Shown: positions 46,198 to 53,969 of the stretch, piece after piece
How positions within the stretch are numbered: position 1 is the stretch's first letter
Layout: each line of letters opens with the position of its first letter
NCBI GenBank assembly: GCA_008501825.1
Contig: QQUA01000006.1
Location: forward strand, 661,244-725,243
Length of the DNA stretch: 64,000 nt
Reading direction: 5' to 3'
Origin: Planctomycetota bacterium
Lineage (GTDB): Bacteria > Planctomycetota > UBA1135
Notes under the pieces: generated by a model
What the model was told of the DNA's origin: nothing
The model's database searches: none
Seen by the model: only the letters and a program-made list of their open reading frames with translations
Made by a program: the position numbers and the translations under genes

Positions 46198-47620
46198 GTT
46201 CCGGTAAGGCTTCCTCCTCGGAAGAGGCTTGAACCAACCGCTTGCGACGCCAAGCGCCGCTCTTCCATCGACGCCGGAACACCCACGCACCGAGGTAGAG
46301 TTCGCCGGACCACATCAACCACACCAAGTTGACGTCTCCGCCGAACACTTGCATGGCCGTCCAAGCCAACGGCACCGACAAGACCCAAGTCAGGCTGACG
46401 CCCGCCCACATCACCCACTGGTGATCGCCGGCGGCCCGCAGGGAAAAGCGATAAACGATTTGGAAGGCGTCTCCGAGTTGCCAAACCGCGGCTACCGCCA
46501 ACAGGGCTCCGCCCAATGCAATGCCTCGAGCTTGTAACTCCGGATCTTCGTTGTGAATGAACGGAGCGGCGATGTATTGACCGGCCAGAAGAAACACCAA
46601 TCCCATGGCCACCATCAGCGGCACGATCAATTGCAGCATGCTGCGCACCGTCCGTTGCACCAGGTCGTAACGCTTCATGCCGACGAAGCGGCCGATCAGG
46701 ACCGACCCTCCGTCGCCGACGGCCACCGCCGGCAGGAAGGAGAAGTGGATGACCTGAATCGCCGCCTGATGCACCGCCGTGGACAGGCTGCCGAGGTAGC
46801 GGCTGATCATGAAGGTGATCAGAGAGAAGGAACCGACTTCCAGGGTGAATTGAACTCCTGAAGCGGTACCGACGGAAAGCACCCGGCGGAAACGAACCCA
46901 CTCGAATCGGAACGGCTTTGCCGGCAGCTTTCCTTTCCGGGTCAAGGCCGGGAAGATCAGCAGCAGAACCAGACAAACCGTCTCCGCCAATCCGGTGCCG
47001 ATGGCGGCACCCACCACTCCCATTTTCGGCGCTCCGAAGTTGCCGAAAATCAGGGCGTAGTTGAACAGCAAGTTAAGCGGATGGGAGATCAGGTCCGCCA
47101 CCATGGGCAGCCGGGTTCGGCCGGTGGCGCGCAGATACTCCCCGACGGCCAGGGCCATCAAGGTCGGCGCACTGCACCCGATCCGCCAACCTAAATACTT
47201 TTGGCCCAATAGGATGGACTCTCCACGCATGGCCGAGCCATGGCTGATCAGAGCGAAGATGGATCCGGCTTGTCCGGCCAGGAACAAGAACAGCAGGCTG
47301 AAGGCGGCGGCCAGGTAGAAAGCTTGGATCCCGAATCGGAAGCTCTCCTGGCTGCGACCGGCTCCGAGGTACTGGCTGACCAAGGACTTTTGGCCGCGCA
47401 GCACACCCATCGGGAAGGCGATCACGTTGAAGGCCAGCACCCCGGCGACGCCGACCGCCGCGAGGGCGTCGGTGCCAAGATGACCCACCATGAGGCTGTC
47501 CAAGACTCCCTTGAAGGAGTAGGAAATCATGGACACCCCAATGGGCCAGGCCAGATGCATGACGTCCCGCCGCGAGCCTTCAGGCTCAAGACTGGGCACG
47601 GTTGCGGGTGTGGCACTCAT
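46148..47620 (-). CDS. MATE-family efflux transporter
   Basis: 490 residues with 12 hydrophobic segments in two halves. Family-typical pieces are AWPIGVSMISYSFKGVLDSLMVGHLGTDALAAVGVA near the start, RGQKSLVSQYLGAGR, and in the second half VHQAAIQVIHFSFLPAVAVGDGGSVLIGRFVGMKR. It exports cationic or hydrophobic compounds in exchange for Na+ or H+. The substrate is unknown. The C-terminus ends in a Pro/Ala/Glu-rich tail whose coding region overlaps the 3' end of the convergent cytochrome gene by 50 bases. Confidence 0.9.
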   Translation of the reverse strand: MSATPATVPSLEPEGSRRDVMHLAWPIGVSMISYSFKGVLDSLMVGHLGTDALAAVGVAGVLAFNVIAFPMGVLRGQKSLVSQYLGAGRSQESFRFGIQAFYLAAAFSLLFLFLAGQAGSIFALISHGSAMRGESILLGQKYLGWRIGCSAPTLMALAVGEYLRATGRTRLPMVADLISHPLNLLFNYALIFGNFGAPKMGVVGAAIGTGLAETVCLVLLLIFPALTRKGKLPAKPFRFEWVRFRRVLSVGTASGVQFTLEVGSFSLITFMISRYLGSLSTAVHQAAIQVIHFSFLPAVAVGDGGSVLIGRFVGMKRYDLVQRTVRSMLQLIVPLMVAMGLVFLLAGQYIAAPFIHNEDPELQARGIALGGALLAVAAVWQLGDAFQIVYRFSLRAAGDHQWVMWAGVSLTWVLSVPLAWTAMQVFGGDVNLVWLMWSGELYLGAWVFRRRWKSGAWRRKRLVQASSEEEALPELNPPPSPEATLPPAAS

Positions 47621-47966
47621 GACGGAAAGCGGAGCAAGGGCGGGGCGGGGAGTCGGCCGGCACGCTGGGGTGCACGAATGGCCGGATGAAACTTGGGGCA
47701 GGGAAGCGGGCGGAGCCCTTTTGGGCTACAACGCCAAAAACAGCCAAGCCTTGGGCTTGGTGGCTATCGTCCTACCTTGGTCGTGAGATTCTTCATCGAA
47801 TCCTCCCCGGAGGGCGCCTAGATACCTTGTGGCGAAGGTCCGGCCCCGGATTCCGAGTTCCCTAGTCTGCCTTCAGGGCCGGCGCGCTGTCAAGTCTCTG
47901 CGCTAGGCTGGGTGTCTGAATACTCGCAAAAACCCTCCTGCTTCCTTCGGGATTCCTTGCCATTCC
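47621..47966. other. Intergenic region with two small hairpins
   Basis: A 346-base spacer between the divergent MATE and thioredoxin/NHL genes. I see no gene. Two perfect hairpins stand out: AGCCC-TTTT-GGGCT (47714-47727) and CCAAGCC-TTG-GGCTTGG (47744-47760). Promoters for both genes must lie here, but none can be assigned confidently. Confidence 0.5.
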
Positions 47967-49559
47967 ATGTTTCGCCTCCTCCTCGGACTTCTGCTTTTTC
48001 CGGTCAGCTTGGCCGGTGTCGCCCGTGCTTTCCCCGAAATGCAACAACAGAATCTTCATGCTCCGGATCTAAAAGGCCGCGCCTGGTTAAATACCGAAAA
48101 ACCTCTGGAATCCTGGAAGAAGGACCTAAAAGGTCATGTCGTGCTATTGGATTTTTGGACCTATTGCTGCATCAACTGCATTCACGTCCTGCCGGATCTT
48201 CGTGCCTTGGAAGAAGAGTTCAAGGATGAAGCCTTTTTAGTCATTGGCGTCCACTCCAATAAATTCGAACAGGAAGGAGAAGCGCGCAACATCCGGCAAG
48301 CCATTCTTCGTTATGACATTCGCCATCCGGTGGTGGTTGATGACGAGCATCGCATTTGGCGTGGTTTCGGCGTTCGGGCTTGGCCCTCTTTCGTCCTGGT
48401 CGATCCGGAAGGCTACGTATTGGGCGGTTTGAGCGGCGAAGGACATCTCGAGCTGCTGCGTTCCGTGATTCGACGGGTTTTGGACGAGCATCGCAGTAAA
48501 GGCACGTTGGCGGATAAACCTTTGCGGCCGGAATTGTTACAGCCGGAACCGACGTTGTTGCGTTATCCAGGAAAGGTTCTGGCTCACGGTGAAAACGTGT
48601 TCGTCGCCGATTCAAGCGGCCATCGTTTGTTGGAAGTCGACGGTGCCGATGGAAGAGTCTTGCGAGTTTTCGGTTCCGGGGAAGCCGGGCATCGGGATGG
48701 GGAGGCGAGCCAAGCTCAATTCCGAAATCCCCAGGGCATGGCGGTCTATGGGGAGTGGCTTTACGTTGCCGATACCGACAACCATCGGATTCGAAGAATT
48801 CATTTGCAAAAAGGCACGGTGGATACCGTGGCCGGTAAGGGCAAGCAGGCTCGACCGCTACCCAAACCCGGAAAGCCGATGGAAACCGATCTCAATTCAC
48901 CTTGGGCGCTGGAGATCGTTGGCGATCAACTGTACGTGGCCATGGCCGGAAGTCATCAGCTTTGGCTGATTGATTTGAAAGAGAATCAGTTGCAGTCCGC
49001 CGCAGGAAGCGGTCGGGAGAACATCGTCGATGGGCCGGCCTCCGTGGCGCAATTGGCTCAGCCAAGCGGCTTGGCTTTTCTGAACGGCAAATTGTATTTC
49101 GCCGATTCGGAAGTCAGCGCCGTTCGGTTTTTGGATTTGGAAAAGAAGGAAGTTGGAACCGTACTGGGAACCGGTCTGTTTGATTTCGGAGACCGGGACG
49201 GCGGTCCGGAAGTCGCTCAATTGCAACATCCTTTAGGCTTGGCGATCTGGAAGCAGCAGTTATTGGTGGCCGACACCTACAACGGCAAGGTGCGGTCGCT
49301 GGATCCAAAAACTCGAACCAGCAAGACTCTGTTCGGCGGCGAGGACCAAGATCTCCAGTTTTGGGAGCCCGGTGGCTTGGACGTTTCCGGGGATACTCTG
49401 TACGTCGCCGATACCAATAACCATCGCATCCTGGCCATAGACCTGCGAAGCAAGGCATGGCGGGTTTTGCTCGGCGGCATGATTTCAGCGGCTCCGCCTG
49501 ACGATTCCGATCAAGAAAAAGAAACGGAATCGGAATCGGCCAAGGAAGATAAGTCATAG
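47967..49559 (+). CDS. Secreted thioredoxin-like/NHL-repeat protein (NHLRC2-like)
   Basis: 530 residues with a signal peptide (FRLLLGLLLFPVSLAGVARA). The thioredoxin-fold domain (~30-170) has VVLLDFWTYCCINCIHVLPDL, with redox pair C68-x-x-C71 and the extra C67, the CCINC motif characteristic of NHLRC2. Five to six NHL repeats (~190-510) then form a propeller, for example NPQGMAVYGEWLYVADTDNHRIRRI, QPSGLAFLNGKLYFADSEVSAVRFL and EPGGLDVSGDTLYVADTNNHRILAI. The architecture is conserved from bacteria to animals. It is probably a periplasmic disulfide or redox-linked protein with an unknown partner. Confidence 0.9.
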   Translation: MFRLLLGLLLFPVSLAGVARAFPEMQQQNLHAPDLKGRAWLNTEKPLESWKKDLKGHVVLLDFWTYCCINCIHVLPDLRALEEEFKDEAFLVIGVHSNKFEQEGEARNIRQAILRYDIRHPVVVDDEHRIWRGFGVRAWPSFVLVDPEGYVLGGLSGEGHLELLRSVIRRVLDEHRSKGTLADKPLRPELLQPEPTLLRYPGKVLAHGENVFVADSSGHRLLEVDGADGRVLRVFGSGEAGHRDGEASQAQFRNPQGMAVYGEWLYVADTDNHRIRRIHLQKGTVDTVAGKGKQARPLPKPGKPMETDLNSPWALEIVGDQLYVAMAGSHQLWLIDLKENQLQSAAGSGRENIVDGPASVAQLAQPSGLAFLNGKLYFADSEVSAVRFLDLEKKEVGTVLGTGLFDFGDRDGGPEVAQLQHPLGLAIWKQQLLVADTYNGKVRSLDPKTRTSKTLFGGEDQDLQFWEPGGLDVSGDTLYVADTNNHRILAIDLRSKAWRVLLGGMISAAPPDDSDQEKETESESAKEDKS

Positions 49560-49656
49560 ACCGGAAAAGATTTTCGTCGCTTAGGCGTTGATTTCGTCGC
49601 TTAGCTTTTGAAAGCCTGGCTTTCGGTGGCGCCGAGGCCGGCTTTGCCTTCCGTCT

Positions 49657-50784
49657 ATGACGGAAGTCTCGATCCCCTCCCCTCAGCAAGCAGCGAAATT
49701 ACCCATGGCAAACGGCAAACGTTTGGCCAGGGCCGGCGGTACGGCTCCAAGAACTGTCACCAAATCCATGCGTCTGCCATGGAGCCAAGGGGTCGCTTTC
49801 GCCGCCGGAATTGCGGTTGTCGGCCTGCTGGCTTTTAAACCGAGCTTGGGTATCCACTTGTTTTGGAACGTATTGATTCCGGTGGCCCCGGCTCTCATTC
49901 TTTTCTTTCCGGGATTGTGGCGCAACTTGTGCCCGCTGGGGTATACAAGCCTGTTGCTGCAGAAATTTTCCGTCGGCGGAAATCGAAAACTATCGAGTCG
50001 CGCCAACGACCGATTTGTTTTCTTGGGAGTCTTGGTCCTGTTTACCCTGATTCCGTTGAGGCATTTGGTGTTCGATCTTCACGGACCCTGGACCGCCGCT
50101 TTGCTGCTCATTTTGGGATTATCGGCGGCGATTATCGGAAACTTCTTCGCCATGAAAAGCGGGTGGTGTTCCGGTTTGTGTCCGGTCCATCCAGTGGAGA
50201 AGCTTTATGGAATTCGTCCCGTTAAAGCGGCGCCGAACGGACATTGTGAAGAATGTAGAAGTTGCGTTCAAATTTGTCCGGACTCCACTCCGGCGATGGA
50301 TCCGTAGATCGGAGGCAAGCAAAGTCGTTCCAGAAAATGGGCGGGCTTTCTTACTCTGGGCTTTTTCCCGGGATTGATCTGGGGCTGGTTTCAAATTCCC
50401 GATTCCCAGGGATGGTTGGGAAGGGAATCCCTGATTCGAGCATTTGCCTTGCCGTGGTTTTGCGGCAGCCTCAGCTTGATCGTCTTCCTTTCGTTCAGAC
50501 GAATGTTGGGAAAGAAAGGTAGAAGAAACTTGAACCGGGGCTTCGCCGCCTCTTCCTTGGCTTGCTATTACTGGTTTCGGATCCCTGCGCTATTTGGTTT
50601 CGGTCCCATACCGGGAGACGGCACGCTTATGGACTTCCGTGGAAGTTGGTCGCCGCACTGGGTTTGGGTTTGCCGCCTTTGTACCACCGCCTTCTTCTTT
50701 TGGTGGATGTTTCGGGATCCGGCGGTACGTAAACCCTGGAGCTTGAGGCCGACTTATTTAAGGTATGATGAAACGATCACCTAG
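49657..50784 (+). pseudogene. 4Fe-4S polyferredoxin-like membrane protein, interrupted by one in-frame TAG
   Basis: A 375-codon reading frame with one TAG at 50305-50307. Before it come membrane segments (VAFAAGIAVVGLLAF, VLIPVAPALILFF, AALLLILGLSAAIIG), cysteine motifs LWRNLCPLGY and GWCSGLCPVHPVEKLYG, and a 4Fe-4S signature CEECRSCVQICP. After the TAG the same frame continues with three more membrane segments (FLTLGFFPGLIWGWF, FALPWFCGSLSLIVFLSF, WVCRLCTTAFFFWWMF). The overall design is like NapH/NosR-type quinol-electron-transfer proteins. Everything except one codon is coherent, so it is either a recent nonsense mutation or sequencing error, or an amber read through. A truncated 216-residue product ending after the Fe-S site could still be made. 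Confidence 0.75.
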
Positions 50785-50815
50785 TCCCTAGAGCTTCCCG
50801 GTGAAAATCCCCCCC

Positions 50816-51598
50816 ATGATGCGCACCTTTCTGCTTCCGGTTTTCCTTGGTCTCGGCCTTTTCGGTTCTGAGGCCGTGGCCCAGACACAAACTGCAACTT
50901 ACGTGCTGGACAACGTTTGGCTGGATCCGGATCAAACCCATCCGTGGGAATCTCCCCAGCAAATGACCGGGACTTTCGAGTGGACTTACACGGTGGGGGA
51001 TTTCGAAAATGGCTCCGGCCAGTTCACTGAGTTGTACATTCCTTGGTACGGCTCGGATATTTCGGGATTGACCATCACCATCGCTCCGGCGGAAATCGAA
51101 TTCGACATGATCGGAAACTATCACGATCGTGGACTGTCCATGACCCTGTTTCTGGTTACCCCTTTCGGGCCCGGCCAATCCGCAGACGTGGACACGGTTC
51201 GAAGCAAGTTTGATATCGAGCAAAATTCTGTCAGCCGCAAAGGCAGCGTGATCAGCGGTACCGTCGAGTTTGATGGCGGCGTTGGAGTGCAACTGACCGT
51301 GGGCGGCGCCTGCCCGAACAACGTCCAGTTGACGGTCGACGGGGCAACCGCAAGCGGTTCGGTGGCCCTGCTTTACTCCACTTCCCAGGGTTCCTTCGTG
51401 ATTCCCGCCGGAGTCGCTTGCGCTGGAACCACCCTGGGCCTTGCCGCCCCGGTGGAAGTTGGCGCCATGCTGACCGCCGACGCCGCCGGTCAAGCCATCC
51501 TGAATACCTCGGTGCCGGCCGGAGCCTGCGGCAATTTTTGGCTGCAAGCCCTGGACATTACAAGCTGTGGAACTAGTAACGTAGCCCTGCTCCAGTAA
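50816..51598 (+). CDS. Secreted protein with C-terminal four-cysteine module
   Basis: 260 residues with signal peptide RTFLLPVFLGLGLFGSEAVAQ. I chose the ATG at 50816; a GTG at 50801 would add five residues before the signal. The N-terminal ~140 residues are beta-rich (FEWTYTVGDFENGSGQFTELYIPWYGSDISGLTITI), reminiscent of proteins that carry sorting tags, with no known domain recognised. The last ~95 residues, with cysteines in GACPNN, VACAGT, GACGNF and TSCGTS, match the last ~95 of the CotH protein at 34947-37076. It has its own strong hairpin terminator. Confidence 0.75.
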   Translation: MMRTFLLPVFLGLGLFGSEAVAQTQTATYVLDNVWLDPDQTHPWESPQQMTGTFEWTYTVGDFENGSGQFTELYIPWYGSDISGLTITIAPAEIEFDMIGNYHDRGLSMTLFLVTPFGPGQSADVDTVRSKFDIEQNSVSRKGSVISGTVEFDGGVGVQLTVGGACPNNVQLTVDGATASGSVALLYSTSQGSFVIPAGVACAGTTLGLAAPVEVGAMLTADAAGQAILNTSVPAGACGNFWLQALDITSCGTSNVALLQ

Positions 51599-51607
51599 GT
51601 CCCTTTC

Positions 51608-51639
51608 GGCCGCGGTTCGGTCCGTATCGAGCCGCGGCC
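51608..51639. terminator. Strong GC-rich hairpin
   Basis: GGCCGCGGTTCG pairs with CGAGCCGCGGCC (12 bp including one G-T) around an 8-base loop, 9 bases after the upstream stop codon. Downstream is AAAAAC, so the T-run of a classic intrinsic terminator is missing. It separates the secreted-protein gene from the radical SAM operon. Confidence 0.55.
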
Positions 51640-51649
51640 AAAAACATTC

Positions 51650-51667
51650 ATATTTGTTTCCAAATAT
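51650..51667. promoter_or_regulatory. Candidate operator/promoter of the radical SAM operon
   Basis: ATATTTG-TTTC-CAAATAT is a perfect 7-bp inverted repeat in a short AT-rich island, about 110 bases before the precursor start. A TATAGC (51665-51670) at its right edge could be a -10 element. A repressor site overlapping the promoter is inferred. Confidence 0.35.
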
Positions 51668-51775
51668 AGCTTGCCTCCGGATTCGCAGGCCTATACTCGA
51701 CTTACGGCTGGTCTGCCGACTTTGGCGGGCTTCCCCCCCCTCCCCCCACTTTGTTCAGCCGCACCATTCGAGATC

Positions 51776-52456
51776 ATGACCAAGGACGATTCCAAACCCT
51801 TTGATGAACAGCATTCTTATGAAGGGCAAGAACCCGAAGCCGATCATCAAGCCGAGCCCGACGGCCCGGAAACCGATCCGGTAGCCCGGCGGAAATTCCT
51901 GAAACTGGCCGGATTGATGTTCTTTACCGGCGGCTTCACTCGGGCAGCCGGAGCATTGAATCCGCGGGCGGCTTGTGGCGCTCCTCACGGCACCGGTGTC
52001 GGCTATCAGGAGGACTATCGTTGCGACAAGCAGGATGACGATTGTGGCTTGGTAACCAGCAATCCTGCCTTCGGTGGTCGCGGCGGCGCTGCTTACCACG
52101 ACAACGATTGTGCTTCCGGCGCTGCTCAAGACGGTCAGGACAACGATTGCGGAAAGAGCAAGGGCTGGGCCGGCGGCGCTCACAAAGACAATGACTGCGG
52201 CAAGCTCAAGGACGACGGAACTTACACTTCGGACCAGGATTGCAACGTCGATACCGGTGAGATGTTCAACGGTGGTTGGCAGGATCATGACTGTGGCCTG
52301 AAGAGTGGCGAAAACACCACTTACAGCGACGAGAATCCCGGTTACGACGACGATGAAGTCTGTGAGTGGTGGGATTCCAACTGCACCTACTGGGACACTT
52401 TCTGGAAGCCCAAGCGCGGCGACGATCCGGCCTGCATCCATCTAGACAGCAATTGA
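51776..52456 (+). CDS. Candidate RiPP-like precursor: Tat-signal protein with six D-x-D-C motifs
   Basis: 226 residues, start ATG at 51776. Layout: an acidic leader (1-36, many D/E/P/Q); a twin-arginine signal R38-R39-K-F-L-K with hydrophobic stretch (LAGLMFFTGGFTRAAGA) to ~60; then a Gly/Asp/Asn/Cys-rich core. The core has D-x-D-C at 87-90, 109-112, 122-125, 138-141, 153-156 and 170-173, five of them followed by G, A or N. Further Cys are C67, C83, C196, C203 and C220, 11 in total. The next gene, one base downstream, is a radical SAM/SPASM enzyme, so I infer post-translational modification (for example Cys-Asp thioethers) before Tat export. I know no family with this combination. An alternative is an unmodified metal-binding Cys/Asp protein. 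Confidence 0.75.
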   Translation: MTKDDSKPFDEQHSYEGQEPEADHQAEPDGPETDPVARRKFLKLAGLMFFTGGFTRAAGALNPRAACGAPHGTGVGYQEDYRCDKQDDDCGLVTSNPAFGGRGGAAYHDNDCASGAAQDGQDNDCGKSKGWAGGAHKDNDCGKLKDDGTYTSDQDCNVDTGEMFNGGWQDHDCGLKSGENTTYSDENPGYDDDEVCEWWDSNCTYWDTFWKPKRGDDPACIHLDSN

Positions 52457-52457
52457 G

Positions 52458-53939
52458 ATGGAGTCGGCTCCGGCCATTCTTCCCAATGAGCTGGTCGTAC
52501 ACGCCTTTGAAGCCTTAGGCGCAAAGTTCGCTTACTTCGGCAAAACCGGCGACATAGCCAAGATTGACGGCGACACCTTCGCCGTCATTCGGGCTTACGA
52601 AAACGGTGATTCTCCAAGCCTGGAGGACGCCATCACGGTTTTGCCGGAATCAAAGCGGGCCGCCATGTCCGCAAGGTTCGCGATTTTGGCCGCCAACGGC
52701 TTGTTGGAACGACAACCGCCGTTGTCCAAGGAACGGGAGCAGGAGCGGGTCGACCGGTTGTTTGAACACAATCCGCGAAACTTGATGTTCCTGGTGACCG
52801 AGGCCTGCAATCTGGCCTGCACCTATTGCTATGAAGTTGAAAACGGCGTTCACGATCAGCCCGGTACTTTCAAAAAAGTCGATGCGGAAAAAGCCATTGA
52901 CGCTTATTTGACGGAAGCGGCCCCTCGCGGTTATGCCTGCATCACTTTTTTCGGCGGCGAACCGTTGCTGAACTTCGAAGTGGTGAAACACATCGTTGCT
53001 TATTCAAAGGGCAAGGCAGCCGAATTGGGCATGGAAGTGGGTTATTCCATCACCACCAACTTGACCCTGATGACTGAAGAGGCAGCCGATTTGCTGGCCT
53101 CCAATCATTTCAGCATCATGCTGTCGATCGACGGCCCGAAGCACATTCACGACCGCAATCGGGTCGGGAAGTGTTCCGCAACCGCTTTGGGTACCCACGA
53201 CCTCATCATCCGCAACTTGAAAGTGTTGATGGAGAAATGCGGTCAATACGGCACCCGCATGCCGAAATTGCGGGCCACGGTGACGCGGCCGGAAGAATTC
53301 GAAGAGGTGGAAGACTACCTCTACAGCCTTGGCACCGGCTTCGTGGAGATCGGCACCGCCGACTTCAAGGAAGAAGACTTGGACGGACCCCATTGTCCCA
53401 GCGAAAGCCCGGCCAAAACCAAAGCCGATCCGATTCGGGAGATGGAAGGGCGCTATGAAGCCGTTTGGGAGCGAATGAAGCAAGGCGACCGCTCCGACAT
53501 TGCTCCTTCCATCGCCAAAGGCATGCGCAAGCTGGCGGAACAATTGCAAAACGTCGGCCCGCGGGAGGAAGCGGAGCCGCTTCTATGCGGAGTTTGTCGC
53601 AACATGAAAGCGATTACTCCCAACGGCGACCTTTATCCCTGCCACCGTTACGTCGGCATGGAGAACTTCAAGGTCGGCAACTTGCACCAAGGCGGTTTGG
53701 ATGAGCACCGGGTGCGCGACTATTACGGCAAGGTCTTTGAATCCTTCCGCAACAAATGTTCCCAATGCTGGGCTCGGCATCTTTGCGGCGGTCAGTGCAG
53801 TTGGGAACTATCCACCGAAGACGGCGAAGTCGGCCGTCCCAAAGACGAATGGTGCCGCAACATCAAACGCGGCTTGGAGGTTCGCTTGGCGATGTTCGCC
53901 CATTCTCGCGAACTCACTTCCGAACCCCAGGAAGTTTAG
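52458..53939 (+). CDS. Radical SAM/SPASM peptide-maturase-like enzyme
   Basis: 493 residues. The N-terminal ~100 residues (LVVHAFEALGAKFAYFGKTGDIAKIDGDTFAVI..) look like a PqqD/RRE-like peptide-binding domain. The radical SAM core has C117-x3-C121-x2-C124 (TEACNLACTYCYE) and GGEP at 166-169 (FFGGEPLLNFE). The SPASM/auxiliary cluster region has C377, C380, C395 (PNGDLYPCHRYVG), C434, C437, C443, C447 and C466. This resembles thioether-forming maturases (SCIFF/ranthipeptide and QhpD types). The start is one base after the precursor stop, so the two are co-translated. The expected job is modification of the D-x-D-C core of the preceding gene product. The exact chemistry is unknown. Confidence 0.9.
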   Translation: MESAPAILPNELVVHAFEALGAKFAYFGKTGDIAKIDGDTFAVIRAYENGDSPSLEDAITVLPESKRAAMSARFAILAANGLLERQPPLSKEREQERVDRLFEHNPRNLMFLVTEACNLACTYCYEVENGVHDQPGTFKKVDAEKAIDAYLTEAAPRGYACITFFGGEPLLNFEVVKHIVAYSKGKAAELGMEVGYSITTNLTLMTEEAADLLASNHFSIMLSIDGPKHIHDRNRVGKCSATALGTHDLIIRNLKVLMEKCGQYGTRMPKLRATVTRPEEFEEVEDYLYSLGTGFVEIGTADFKEEDLDGPHCPSESPAKTKADPIREMEGRYEAVWERMKQGDRSDIAPSIAKGMRKLAEQLQNVGPREEAEPLLCGVCRNMKAITPNGDLYPCHRYVGMENFKVGNLHQGGLDEHRVRDYYGKVFESFRNKCSQCWARHLCGGQCSWELSTEDGEVGRPKDEWCRNIKRGLEVRLAMFAHSRELTSEPQEV

Positions 53940-53969
53940 GCTGAGCTTGTGCCTGCCAAGGCTGTGCGC

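Noticed and set aside
45349..46290. 313-codon minus-strand frame opposite the selenoprotein and cytochrome
   Set aside because: The plus strand shows four CxxCH motifs, a signal peptide and the Rdx fold. The minus frame has no recognisable pattern.
51755..52441. Long hydrophobic open frame on the minus strand opposite the D-x-D-C protein
   Set aside because: It is the antisense of Asp/Asn/Gly codons, which yields Val/Ile/Leu runs. The plus-strand gene has a Tat signal, sits one base from its partner and explains the sequence better.
51776..52456. D-x-D-C protein as a thrombospondin-3 or EF-hand-like calcium protein
   Set aside because: The DxDxDG loops of those families are absent: Cys directly follows the second Asp, and Gly spacing is irregular. 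Not fully excluded as a metal binder.
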